Shown here in pieces: positions 45,901 through 56,632 of a DNA stretch of 64,000 nucleotides. The notes below the pieces were generated by a model. It saw only the letters and a program-made list of their open reading frames with translations. It was not told the DNA's origin and made no database searches. The stretch comes from Undaria pinnatifida. Lineage: Eukaryota; Sar; Phaeophyceae; Laminariales; Alariaceae. Each line of letters begins with the position of its first letter. Position 1 is the first letter of the stretch. The translations under genes were made by a program, and so were the position numbers. Location: contig JABAKD010000023.1 in the NCBI GenBank assembly GCA_012845835.1, positions 8,321,147 to 8,385,146 on the forward strand, read 5' to 3'.

Positions 45901-46684
45901 GGCCCCTGAAAACCCGTGATAAATTGTTGAGGGGGAAAAGGTGTTCATAACACCCTCCAAACGAAAAGCCCGGGCTGCTGGGGTAGGGGCCGTGTCCGAA
46001 CTGCAATGTTGGGGGCTGTAACATCCGTGACGCGTGCAGCATGGTGGCACTCCTCGTACCGCTTGGTGCTGTTCGTGGACGCTTGGAAATACCGAAATCG
46101 TGCACTTGTTTTGGTGGAAGTGAATGGGCCCGAAAATGCTTATAGTCGTATAAACTGCTTTTCGTAGAAAGGTGAAAAATAGTTGCGTCAGCACTGCTGT
46201 AAACCCTTTCTTGGGGGTCCGGAGGGAAGCGTTGTCGAAGGTTAGTGCCGATGGCCGAATCGACCACACGAACCAGCCCGAGCTGCTGGCGTAAGGGGTG
46301 CGTCTGAACTGCAGTATAAGGCACTACAAAACGCGCGCAAAATTGTGTTATCCGTACTGCTGCATGTTCTTTCCTTGACACGCTCAGGGAAACTACTTGG
46401 GATTAGCGTGGGATGATTTTAGATGGGCAAAGGCGTAGCTTCTTCGAGAAGTACAGCCTCTGTACGGGTGCGTGTTGTCATCGTGCTGCCGTGTGTTTGT
46501 TTTTTTTGTTGAATTGGGATGGAGAATCTTTAGTCGCTCAGTGATTTGACAAGACTCCACTACACATTCGTGCGTGCTGTGCTTTGTCGCATACTCCAAT
46601 GCATGTACGTGCGTGTTGAGCCTTGTCATGCTGACATGAGGTTGAAGGGTTGGTTAGGGTATATGCTCTGCATCTACACGAGTA

Positions 46685-46760
46685 TCTACCCGGGTAGATG
46701 TACCCGGGTATATTTACCCGGGCATGGCTAACTTAACCTGGTCTGGTACCCGGATACCCT
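46685..46760. repeat. Cluster of TACCCGGGTA palindromes
   Basis: Three to four copies of tacccgggta/tatttacccgggc within 75 bases. Confidence 0.85.
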
Positions 46761-46997
46761 CGAGAATATGCCCTTCTAAACTTACCCTGGGAATACTTCA
46801 ACAACATTAGTTAGCTTGTGATTGAGTTTACTTAGGATGGAGATTGATAGGATGATTTTCATCCGGCCGGGCTGTTCGTCTGTTGAGACACGCGCAGCGA
46901 GCGTACGTACGTACGCTTACGCAGTACGAGAGGATCACAGGGTTAGTTTCATTTTTGATCGGTTCTCGTCTCCTACGTGTTTTGTCTATTGTATGTT

Positions 46998-47155
46998 ATG
47001 TTTCGTATTTTGTGTTTCGTGTTTTGTATTTTGTATTCTGTTATGGTTTTTTGTATTTTGTATTTTGTATTTTGTATTTTGTATTTCGTATTTTGTATTT
47101 GTGTTTTTTGTATTTCGTATTTTGTACGGAGTATATTTTGTATTTCTGTTTTTCT
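46998..47155 (+). repeat. GTATTTT heptamer-like repeat
   Basis: Run of ttttgtattttgtatttcgt-like units. Confidence 0.9.
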
Positions 47156-47290
47156 TGCATACGTATTTTTTCCATTTGTGTAGTTTGTTCCTATTTTATT
47201 TTTGGTTTGTTTACTCTTTTTCTGATACGTGCCCGTTTTTTTTTTGGTGTCCAAGCCTTTTTGTGTTGCAGCTTGTTTGGCAGATGAGGC

Positions 47291-48076
47291 ATCGTTCGAT
47301 GCGTCGTTCGCTGCTGGCTCTGTGACGTGTTGTACCAGATATAACGGTCTCGGCGTGGTTTTCTTGCTCACCGGATTTGGTGCGTACCAGCGCCCGGCGA
47401 GAGGGAGATTGGGTAACAGGGCGGGGCGAGGGGAAGGGGTGCGGCGGGGAGAAAGAGACGGGGGGAGGGGGGGATGGGGGGCGGGAGAGACGGAGGAAGA
47501 GGGCGAGGCAGGCAGGCGGGGAGAGACAGGGAGGGACGGACGGAGGGCATGATGTGTCATGTGGATGGGTATGCTTTATGTATGGGATGGAGGTTTTCAG
47601 CCCGTCTTGTGGAAACAACGCGGGTACCTGGAGCAAACTTTGGCATTGGTTGCTTCTCTGCGATATAGGTGATGCTTGGGAGGATCGTTCGATGCGTCGT
47701 TCGCTGCTGGCTCTGTGGCGTGTTGTACCCGGTATAACTGTTTCGGCGTGGTTTTCTTGCTCGCCGGATTTGGTGCGTACCAGCGACCGGCGAGAGGGAG
47801 ATTGGGTAACAGGGCGGTGCGAGGGGAAGGGGTGCGGCGGGGAGAAAGAGACGGGGGGAGGGGGGGATGGAGGGCGGGAGGGACGGAGGAAAAGGGCGAG
47901 GCAGGCTGGCAGGGAGAGACAGGGAGGGACGGACGGAGGGCATGATGTGTCATATAGATGGGTATGCTTTATGTATGGGATGGAGGTTTTCAGCCCGTCT
48001 TGTGGAAAGACGCGGGTACCTGGAGCAAACTTTGGCATTGGTTGCTTCTCTGCGATACAGGTGATGCTTGGGAGGG
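47291..48076 (+). repeat. Tandem duplication, two units of 393 bases
   Basis: 47291-47683 and 47684-48076 are nearly identical and begin with atcgttcgatgcgtcgttcg. Each contains a purine-rich (GGGAGG) run. All long open frames here, on both strands, reflect this composition. The high identity indicates a recent event. Confidence 0.92.
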
Positions 48077-48489
48077 GAGGGGGTTTGGCAGGGTGCCGCG
48101 GATGACAACGATTGTGGTCGAACGGTCCTAGTCGTCGACGAGGGCGTGTGTGTCGTGTCACAAGTGACATAGTAGGTGTATGCCGATTCACTTACGCCGC
48201 ATGGGACCGGTCCGCAATGGTACCACATACAACGGTGAAACCAGATCAAACTATTAATCCACGAACATGGATATATGAACTGTACCGGTTTGCTTTGTGA
48301 TTTTTCGATGTTGGTCACTATATACGCTTTCCACCTCAACTTGGGGGTTACCGGTGTTGTGGATAAGCCTTGGTCACGGGTGCCGTTCCTACTCCCCCGA
48401 ACTGCATTTATTCGAGGGCCCACGGTGCAGGTACATTTCCTGCATGCGGCCATGTGGCAGGTACCACCAACCGGCGTTACCACCACCAC

Positions 48490-48608
48490 CACCACCACCA
48501 CTGCCACTACCGCTATTACCCCCACCATCACCACCATTACGACGACGGCGACAACGACGACGACCACCACCACCACCAGTACCACTACCACCACCACCAC
48601 CACCACGA
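48490..48608 (+). repeat. CCA/ACC microsatellite
   Basis: Interrupted accacc repeats abutting the start of the TIR element at 48607. Confidence 0.9.
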
Positions 48609-48832
48609 CGCGTGCTACGATAGAAGTAGCACTTTTCGTCGGAAATGGTTTCTGAATACCGAGGATCCTTGTACCAAATTCGTCGGAAATAGGTATTTTT
48701 TTGCATGGAGTCTCGTTGTATACCTAGGCCATGGGGTTTTGCATCCGCCATCACTTTTGTTTTTCCCCCAAACGGGTTTTGGGAGAGGTCTTAAGCCCCG
48801 AAAATAAGGGACCTCATAAAAGCAGCGCGTGA
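48607..48832. mobile_element. TIR-family (MITE-like) element copy
   Basis: Left end gacgcgtgctacgatagaag; right end aaaagcagcgcgtg (shortened). The inside holds the standard order: gaaatggtttctgaataccg, aaattcgtcggaaataggta, cgttgtatacctaggccatg, tgggagaggtcttaag, aataagggacctca. This is the clearest single, non-arrayed copy. Confidence 0.75.
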
Positions 48833-48839
48833 ATCTTCT

Positions 48840-49480
48840 CGGGTTCTCCGTGGACGGAGATGTCAAAACCTGATTTGATTTCTACAGTAATTCCCGTCCC
48901 TGTCCGCCCCTCACCGGCTCCAAATCTCCGCTCAACCTCGGCGATCATCACAAACAGGTCGATGTGTAATATCTTCCACGGGACACTGCAACCACCGCGA
49001 CAGCGGTCTCTACTCGAGATCAAGTCGCTGACTTATATTTGTTCGTCGTACCAAAAATACACGAACAGCGCCACGCCTAGTCTTTCGCACAGGAACTGTT
49101 CTCTTGGAGAGGCAGCGTACAGCCATGGCAACACAGAAGCTGGAAAAAATCCTGGGAAAAGGACCGACCGGTGCATGGGAGTTGCGAAGTAGATTGGCCT
49201 CTTTGTATCGTCGATCCACGATACCGGGCGCACGTTTCGCCACATGTCAACCGAAAGGCTAGAGGAGATGCTGGCAACAGGACGGGGCGGCGCATTGGAG
49301 TCGCTGGCACGCGACCCATTCCTCACTATTTAAGTTTACTTCACGCCCGATAAACGAAAAGCTCTACCTGCTAAAGGACAAGCGTGCCGACTAAAAACTA
49401 TTCCGCATGAAATTCAGGAAAATAATCGCCAACATGTTCGGAGTCTCTGTCTTACATAATAAAATGAATCCCAGTCATGC
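48840..49480. other. GC-balanced island with short protein-like frames; no gene assigned
   Basis: Several short frames look protein-like, for example MSTERLEEMLATGRGGALES (49244, 29 codons to TAA) on the plus strand and a 69-codon minus-strand frame (48814-49023). None matches a family I know, and they do not join by obvious splice sites. It could be decayed coding sequence. Confidence 0.25.
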
Positions 49481-50579
49481 CCCAAACATTATACCTGTTG
49501 TTGCGGGCTTCTCAAGCGATGCCCAGTACTGTATTCGCGTGCTCAAAGGTGCACGTGATATTTGTTCATTCACAACACTAGCACACCATCAACATCAAAA
49601 CTACTGTAGTATCCTCCCTCCGCACTACCACCTCAATCAACTCCGCTATAGCAGTCGCAGTCACCAGCACCAGCACCAGCATCACCAGACGAACGGTCGT
49701 GTTTTTTTACGTAACGGCCCGCCTCCCCTGACTCGTTGCTGCGCCACCCTGCCACGATCAACCAGTACTTCTCGCACACCACCTCCCCACGATAACACCA
49801 CACCGGCCTCTTGCTTAGCTCGTGGCTCGCGCTTTTGCCTTCAAGCAAACACCGTCCCCGGGTGAGTTCATGCCGCGCCCCACGCAACAGCCACAGGGTG
49901 GTCGTTTCAACTGTTCGAATAGCATGCGTGCATGAATGTTTCAAGTTTCACAAACGTCGAGAAAATAGTTATGACCAGGATGCGTCAGGGCTTTTTGATC
50001 GCCTTGCTTGGGTGGTATTTGTTAGGACCAACGTGGATCCATCGAGGATGTATACGCTTGGCCCAGTAACCCATGTCGCTCCTGAGGCAAGAACGAGATG
50101 TTTGGCATACCCGCACAATCAATCTGTCAATTTTGTGCTCATTTCTAGGAGTTCATCTTTGGTTCTTGCGCTCGACTGCAATATAAAAGCACTAATATGT
50201 ATGGAAGGCAGAAACTTGAAGTCAAAATACCATATATCGAAGTCGGAGTATGGAAGCCGAAATGCTTGGGGTCGAGATCTTGTGTAACTCTCGAGCAGGC
50301 AAGAAGTGTTGGCCACAACCACACCACCTATATCTGCCGAATACCCGCTTATGGATATCCCTGTTCGTGATGACCAGGTATACGAAGGCGTTTTCACGAG
50401 GTGAGAGGGTATAACATTATATACAGTTGAATCCCATGCGCGTATCCTATAAGGAGCAGCATATCATCTACGAGAAAATATAACACTTTTTCGAGATCGC
50501 TAAGGCCTGGTTATATGTCCACCGCCAACGACCAAAAGTGTGAATAGCCTGTGAACACAATGGTTGTGTGGAGGCTTTG

Positions 50580-50900
50580 TCTTCTATGCAAAGGAATGCA
50601 GAGGTGGCACCGAAGCGTCTGTTAAGATTACGACCCAGGCTACGGTAGGAGGGTCCCTTTTTGGGCCTTGAATTTCAGTGGCTAGGGGTCACTCGCGCGA
50701 GTACCCCCTTTGATATTTGCGATTTTACGTTTTCTTCATGTTTTATATTGACGAAATCGATCCGCAATGCAAAGGTAATCTAGGCTGCTCCAAAACAAGT
50801 GCCTAAACCATTTTCATCCGTGAGGTACAGAGTCACTCGTGCGACTGGCTCAAACACACCAGTGAAAACGGGGGTACCCCCCTACCGTAGCCTTGGTCTT
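50580..50900 (+). repeat. Dispersed repeat related to 25560-25940
   Basis: Both loci share cta-ggtaggaggg-tccctttttgg, ggtcactcgc-cgcg, gtaatctaggctgc-cc, cctaaa and ctcgtgcgactgg in the same order. Confidence 0.55.
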
Positions 50901-51649
50901 ACATGTGATAAGAAAGAAAAAAGGATAGTTTAGAAAGGGCGCTTGAGGCCGAAGAGAGGAAGAGGAAGGAGAAACAGGAGAAGTGGTTTGCATCTCCATC
51001 TGACCGTCACGGAACAATGCCCGTAGTTTTATAAAAAAATACCAGGACAACGGGACAACCTTAACATACTCAAATCTACGTTTGCACCTACCTATGTTCC
51101 GCCGAAGATTCAACGTAAGATTTAACGTAAGGTTTAACTGCTTATCTCATTCGTGCGAATAGACTGCTCGAATAGATTGCGCATTAACTTAGATTTCTAT
51201 CTAAGATTCATACTCTCAACAAAAAGTAGTGCACACAAGGTGATGACAGGTACGAATTTTTTGCCGCGCGAGTTCGTAGCGGCAGCTATGTGTTCATAAC
51301 TGTGCATTCGTATTAAACCGTTTGGTATCCGACCCTGCAGACGTTGTTGCTTTAATATTGGATACCTGGCATTTATGACCTAACCACAACCCGCACTACT
51401 GCCACGCAATTGGCTGTGCCCTCCACCCCAAAACGCACTCAACCCAAGTTCATTACGTTGCCACGGAGTAACAACAACTATAATGGCGAAATCCAAGCAC
51501 ACAAGATCTTACATAGAACTGCATCTACCAGATATTTGGGTAGACACTATAATAGAGTGCGTTGCTCTTGAGCCGCCTAAAAGAGAAAACCTAAACGTGA
51601 CCATCCTATGGTAGCGTTAGTTATCAAACCACGGATTGCTTTTCTGGTT

Positions 51650-51955
51650 CTATCCCGGAATTGTCTCCAACATGCTCGTCATTCGGGTTGTTGCCGCCGG
51701 GGGAAGGAGCAGGGATCAAGATTTCGTCTAGTTCGACGAAAACCCATACGGTTGTCCCGCAAGCACCGCAGATGACGATTACCACTCCCATTACCGCCAC
51801 CCAATCCGTTCCCTCCCCGCCCCTCCTGTAGGCATCCTGAATCTTCTTGGTAAAGACTGTACCAAACCCGCTAACGGCGGAGCTAGACGCATTGGCGACA
51901 TTATTGTCGTATGCTACGGAGCGGTTATCTCCACGTGGTATGTGGACTAGCCAAG
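51650..51955 (-). pseudogene. Third copy of the transporter last exon, frame open over about 80 codons
   Basis: On the minus strand NASSSAVSGFGTVFTKKIQD parallels NSASSAASVFCIAFTGKVAD, and VAVMGVVIVICGACGTTVWV parallels VAMGLVGATCGACGVFFLAF. The frame runs unbroken to a TAG at 51650-51652, at the place equivalent to the intact exon's C-terminus. Near its 5' side (about 51925-51940) a frame change or stop breaks the YHVEI segment. Confidence 0.82.
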
Positions 51956-52119
51956 GTCACGGGATTTGTTATCGGGATGACTACTAAGTGTTATGGGAAG
52001 GCACATAGGTCCTGAGCCCATGAAAATACTGGTGCAACCCCATCATAGCCACACGTCCAGAATATGCGACGTCAATTAATGCTTATAGGTCGCCACCAAT
52101 GCATAATAGTCTCATAGTC

Positions 52120-52440
52120 TTCCCCCCTTCGGGCTGCCACCGGGAGCACTAGACACCGTAACTTGGTGCTGCCGAGGGGAACAACAGTCCATCCTCTTCA
52201 ACAAAACAAAACGCTTACCCCACAAGAACCGCAGGTGACCCCGACCAGTCTCATCGCCACCATCCCGGGCAAGGCCTCCACGGTTCGCCCGTAAACGTCG
52301 AGAACCTTGCACGTGTTAAGTGGCACTCAACACGCTAGTGGCGGAGCTGGCCGTGTCGGTGACCGAGTACATCATCGCCGAGTGCTCCAGAGCGGCTATC
52401 TCCACACAGACGGGATTGTTCATCGGGTTGCACTACGGTA
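52120..52440 (-). pseudogene. Second copy of the transporter last exon, decayed
   Basis: On the minus strand EIAALEHSAMMYSVTDTASS then ATSVLSAT and TAA parallels EIASLEYTAMLYYVANSASS in the intact copy. Similarity continues through ggtggcgatgagactggtcg and the end of the exon. Stop codon and frame changes show decay. It lies about 1.1-1.3 kb downstream of the intact copy. Confidence 0.85.
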
Positions 52441-53410
52441 AGGTGCCCGATCGAAGACCGTCAATAACAAGAAACGGTGGTTTTAAGAGCGGTCAAATCG
52501 GCTTGTCACGCCTAGGGACGCGTACAACACAACCTTTATGAATGTGACGCCCGTATAAAAAAATACCATAGAAATATACCTAATCTGAGATACAAGCGGC
52601 ACCGGGATCTGTGCGGCAACGCCTGCCGATTCCGAATGTGTCTTGAACCGGGTGCCTCACTACATCAATGGTATGGGGAGGTATATGGTTGCTCACGCGA
52701 GGAGCCCCGGAAAATGCAGGTGTACCTCTCTCGTAGCCCGTGACGTCAGATTACCGCATTACCTTCTCCTCGGTAAGCTGATTTAACGGTAAATAACAAG
52801 GCCGAGCCGCGGCAATTACTTCAGCCCCCCTATCCATGTATACAAAAGCCATACATATTTACAGAAAACCCCTGGATCTTTTTGCTCTCTTGAGAAGCTC
52901 CTGGATTCCATATTTCCACTACATTTGAGTTTGCGCTGTAGCCCTGCGATCTGTTGCAACCATCTGGCGACCATGGCGATACATATTGGTATCGAGAGCC
53001 TGTGGCACCTTCCTAGACTCCGTACCACACTTCGTATTTTGCGTCGGTAACACTTGGAAATACGCAACTTGCAAGGGTGGGTACCAACCACTCAATGAGT
53101 CGGTTTCACAGCTGACGTATTTCTCCCAGGTCTCTGAAGAAAACGTAACAAATATAAACATAAACTCATAAGTATAACACGAAACAAGACAAAACAAAAC
53201 AAAGCAAAGCAAAGTTTTTCACATTCATGTGTGCCAGTTGATACTTTCGGGGATGTGCCTTGAACGTCCCTCTTTTGGCCGCAATTACCCGTCAGAATCC
53301 TATATGTCCGAAAAAAGCGTAATTACTTGAGCCGGTCCCGCCGTAACCTAACATCACTGCTTGTATCCACGCGCCTGGAACAAAAATGGGTATTAAGCTT
53401 ATGTTTTTTT
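52441..53410. other. Spacer between transporter exon copies
   Basis: I see no gene. Contains aaaacaaaacaaagcaaagc-type A-rich repeats at 53180-53215. Confidence 0.6.
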
Positions 53411-53962
53411 CTATACCGTCTCAAAATCTCCGCCAGCTCGGGGTGCCGCCGGTGAGAACAACGCCTCGTGACGCGGTTCCACGGAAGGGAACAACATCTT
53501 GTCCACTTCAGCGAACGCAAGAAAGAAAACCCCGCAAGCGCCGCATGTAGCTCCGACCAACCCCATCGCCACCACCCATGCCATAGCTTCCCCGGTTCCA
53601 CCGGAGACGTCCGCAACCTTCCCGGTGAAGGCGATACAGAACACGCTCGCGGCGGAGCTGGCGGAATTCGCAACATAGTACAGCATCGCCGTGTACTCCA
53701 GAGAGGCTATCTCGACGTGGTACGTGGACCAATCGCCTCGCGAGAGGGCCATGCTGGCTAGGGCTAGCGAAGAGAGAAGAGTCCCCGTGGTAGTCGATGT
53801 GGCGAGCCCCAGAGATAAGAAGAAGCAAATGCCCAACGCGAAGGAAACGCCGGTGACTAGTTTGAAGGCCCGTTATGCGGGCAAGCCGAGCGTGTTGGTC
53901 AGGAAGCAGTGCAGGTGTCCGCCTAGGATGGAGAACGCCATCATCGTCAGGTATGGAGTCAC
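53411..53962 (-). CDS. Transporter last exon (TM8-TM12) with an internal TAA
   Basis: After acceptor gacgaagaaag, in phase with the previous exon, it reads VTPYLTMMAFSILGGHLHCF, then LTNTLGLPA, TAA (53873-53875), RAFKLVTGVSFALGICFFLS, a further helix, and YHVEIASLEYTAMLYYVANS with two more helices, ending at TAG (53411-53413). The alignment to the family is continuous on both sides of the TAA, so the stop is a later change or a sequence error. Two more diverged copies of this exon lie downstream. Confidence 0.7.
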
Positions 53963-53969
53963 CTTTCTT

Positions 53970-54035
53970 CGTCAAACATAGGTAGAGAGGGCAGGACAGC
54001 AATTCCACCATCGTCAGATATATACAGTACGCGGC
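53970..54035 (-). pseudogene. Partial duplicate of the 5' edge of the transporter last exon
   Basis: On the minus strand YLTMVELLSCPLYLCLTKKG parallels YLTMMAFSILGG then HLHCFLTNTLG of the true exon directly downstream; ctgacgatg is identical at the DNA level. It ends in AAAG followed by gtgact, which looks like a donor. Confidence 0.55.
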
Positions 54036-54938
54036 CCCAAATAACACGAAAATAGGCAAGGTATGATAACTGGTTTTAGAGTAGAAATCCAAAAACCGTT
54101 GTGCTAGAGATAGGGTAGAACGCGCTCTCTTTCAAGACGGAGATACCTAGGCTATGGTAAGTTTCTGTTTCATGTCACTGCACGTGGCCTGCACTATAAA
54201 AAATCAAAAGTTTTGGGTAAAGAAAGAGACACAGGGCGGGATGAAAACGCTGGCATTGCCGGGTAAGGAGCCACTTTTTTCTGTCAATATAAGAACACGG
54301 AGAATCAGCGGTTCAGAACGAGAAGGTTGATGCCGGACATTCGCATGGTGGGCATCAACATACGAAATGATGGTAAGGACGTGTTTTTCAGTAGAGTTTG
54401 GGAACAGGCGCTCTCGCTTGCGTGACGTGGACGATCTTCATGCTGCAAAGGCATGCTTAGAGCGGAACAACGTACAGGTCACTATACACCCAAGGAGAGT
54501 GTGGTCATGTTTTTACTGGCCCGCTGTGGGCCCTTTTTCCGGCAAGGTTCAATTTTTCCGATGTGCGTCCGCTTACAGAGCATGATCCCCTTATAAAACC
54601 AAGCCGTATGAGCATCAGCAGATATTGTCGAAGCACTCAACGTACACACAAAACGGCCTCATGCGTTCAATATCTGCTGCAACCGCGTCCAAACTCCGCA
54701 TTCTGGGGGCCGTTCCTAACGAACTAAAAGGCCAGGAATCGTAACAAAAACACGTACCTGGTAACATTTTCGGGAATCGTGATATTTATCAGGAATATGG
54801 ACTTATTGTCAGGAGTTCTGACGAAAAAGACTTGTTTTTGTTTCGGAAATGGTACTTTTCGGAATTTCAAAACATCAGGAGTCGCAACACTCTGTCGGGA
54901 TTCGCCACGCTTCCGCGTTTCATAGGAACGACCCTTAC
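54036..54938 (-). other. Intron between transporter TM7 exon and last exon
   Basis: About 0.98 kb in all, donor gtaagg and acceptor aag before 53962. Nothing else is recognised in it besides the partial duplicate next to the acceptor. Confidence 0.55.
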
Positions 54939-55493
54939 CAGCGAAATAATGCCGAGGTCACGCAGATCGACCAGGAAAATCTCCTCGAAATACGTTGGGA
55001 TCCAGGTCATGACCACGTTGATGCCCACCGTGGCGCCAATGTTGGCGAACACACAGGCCCACGCCGCCGGGGCCGCAGCCATTGCCCTCCATGGCAATTT
55101 CGCTCGAGGTTTCACCTTGCCTCGAAGTATCTTCGCCCTTGCCCCGCTCATGGCGGTAGTACCCTTAGCCGGAGAACCCTGCTCCGAAATATTGGGGGTT
55201 GTCTCGATAACAGGTATCCTATTTCCGACCTCCATGTTTCGCTCCCCACCCCTCATAGATCGGCCACTGTCATCGTTGCTGGTGCGTGGGACAATAACTA
55301 CTCTCCTGGGGCTGCTTGAGGTTCTTCCACCACTTCTGCGCTCGCGTGGGCTCCACGCATACCCGGTGTTGTGCCTCCCAGCGCCACAGATGACCCTATT
55401 GTTATCAAAGCCACCGCTTCCATTGCTTGCGGCAGGGGTCTCTCTTCTGGACCTGCCGAGCGTCCCTCTGCCACCGCTGCGCTCCCGAAACAT
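54939..55493 (-). CDS. Transporter exon: loop and TM7 (TWIPTYF motif)
   Basis: The minus-strand frame is a polar Arg/Ser/Gly-rich loop, then KLPWRAMAAAPAAWACVFAN, IGATVGINVVMTWIPTYFEE and IFLVDLRDLGIISL, closing at the donor gtaagg (phase 0). PW-----P--W and the TW-PTYF motif are diagnostic of the family. The upstream border is uncertain; an intron or a frameshift must lie between 55493 and 55830. Confidence 0.75.
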
Positions 55494-55829
55494 ACTTCAC
55501 CGTGTGCCTCCGCCGTCATACCCGGATTCATCCTCGATACGGCTATTGCTGTTGAGGCCGCTGCTGGTGCTTTCGGTGCTGGTAGAGGCTAGAGTCCCCC
55601 CAGTGCTCGATGGTGCGCTCTTGTATTTCACTCCACCGGTTCGTCGTGGTGTAGTTCGTGTCGCCGCCAATAAGGCAGCTGCTGCTTGAATCCCTGATAT
55701 CTCGTATCGGGCTGGAGTGTCCATCCTCCAACACGCTTGGCGCGGTTTGGCTTCCCCCTGCCACAGCCGCAGAGCCCTCGCTGGCGCGAGAAAGCCCAGA
55801 TCTTTGGCGCATATTTAGTTGCTTCAACG

Positions 55830-56173
55830 CCGGATAGTTAGGGGGGATTTTGAAGAAGTTGCGGACATCATTCCGGTACGGTGTTCGTCTGGGCCATTGA
55901 CTCCTCTGTTCAGGGTGTACTCTAGGGATGCCTTGGTTTCCATTCGCATGGGGTGCTCGTTCGACCCACCACCGGTTGTTCCCCCGTCTCCCGCTACCTT
56001 TGCTCCCTTGCGGGTATTCTTATTTTCTCGCTGTTTATTCTGCGTCACTTCACTGAGCGATTCTGACGCTTCTTCGGGGGGGGCGTCAGATCCAGCAAAT
56101 GCCCATATTGCCAGCCACGTCGCACCCAGGGCGGCTGCGATGTAGAATATGACCGTCGCTTTGACGTCCGACA
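55830..56173 (-). CDS. Transporter exon covering TM6 and start of central loop
   Basis: The acceptor on the minus strand is gccactgcag, after which VSDVKATVIFYIAAALGATW then LAIWAFAGSDAPPEE, the normal end of SLC17 TM6 with its PEE motif, is followed by a Ser/Thr/Gly-rich loop. The low-coordinate border is not resolved: the frame closes at 55824-55826 and other frames are open beyond it. Confidence 0.65.
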
Positions 56174-56412
56174 CTGCAGTGGCAACGCGGCGACGAGGGG
56201 AAATCACGCACCGAGGTCGAGGAGCACGGATAAAGAGCGAGAAATGCGCACTCGGTCAAATTTGTAAGAGAGTAGAATGATGAGGAAGCAGGCAAACGAA
56301 TGGCCACGTTGTAAGAAATAGGGCATATTTCTACCGATTAACGGGGGTATTCAACGTTCAACTGGGAACTACCCAACATTATTGGAGATTGTTCGTGTTT
56401 TCAAAGTCATCT

Positions 56413-56483
<71 letters not shown>

Positions 56484-56632
56484 ATTGTTGATGTTGTTCA
56501 TCCTGTCCTCTTCGCACTACTTTCTACCTCCCTATTGGAGCATCTTACGGTGGACATGAGTAATCAGTAACTCGTCCAGCGGTTATCAGCGGGAGAGTAC
56601 CCGAGATTCGGGGGGAGACGCCCTCGAATCAT
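56174..56632. other. Spacer between transporter remnant and unknown frame
   Basis: Holds the GTT microsatellite. Transporter exons for TM1-TM5 were looked for here and further right on the minus strand and not found. Confidence 0.5.
56412..56498 (+). repeat. GTT/TTG microsatellite
   Basis: About 27 tandem trinucleotides, nearly pure. The poly-Val frame across it is an artefact. Confidence 0.97.

Larger units (their letters stand above)
43681..51649. other. Intergenic, repeat-rich, no confident gene
   Basis: Apart from the repeats listed separately, I see no exon-like block with family similarity and splice sites. 49600-50450 and 50900-51640 show nothing recognisable. Confidence 0.55.
53411..56173 (-). 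pseudogene. SLC17-type major facilitator transporter, C-terminal half, disrupted
   Basis: Minus-strand exons: about 56173-55830 (end of TM6: FYIAAALGATWLAIWAFAGS then APPEE), about 55493-54939 (loop, then LPWRAMAAAPAAWACVFANI and WIPTYFEEI), and 53962-53411 (remaining helices to the TAG). The pattern matches the anion/phosphate/sialin transporter family (SLC17; plant ANTR): FY--G-lG--W---W, then P-W--h---P--W-hh--------h----h-TW-PTYF-E, then Y-h-I----------L---N. The family moves organic anions or phosphate across plasma, vacuolar or plastid membranes. N-terminal helices 1-5 are not found in the window. The ancestral frame of the last exon has an in-frame TAA at 53873-53875, and the central loop is unusually long with uncertain introns. 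It may be dead, or rescued by alternative splicing. Confidence 0.72.

Noticed and set aside
47211..48191. 326-codon Pro/Ser-rich minus-strand frame
   Set aside because: It spans the two 393-base tandem units and their purine-rich runs; the frame has no protein-like composition and opposite frames are open too.
53508..54092. 194-codon minus-strand frame across the transporter
   Set aside because: For most of its length it is out of frame with the conserved transporter sequence; only the part at 53970-54035 resembles the family.
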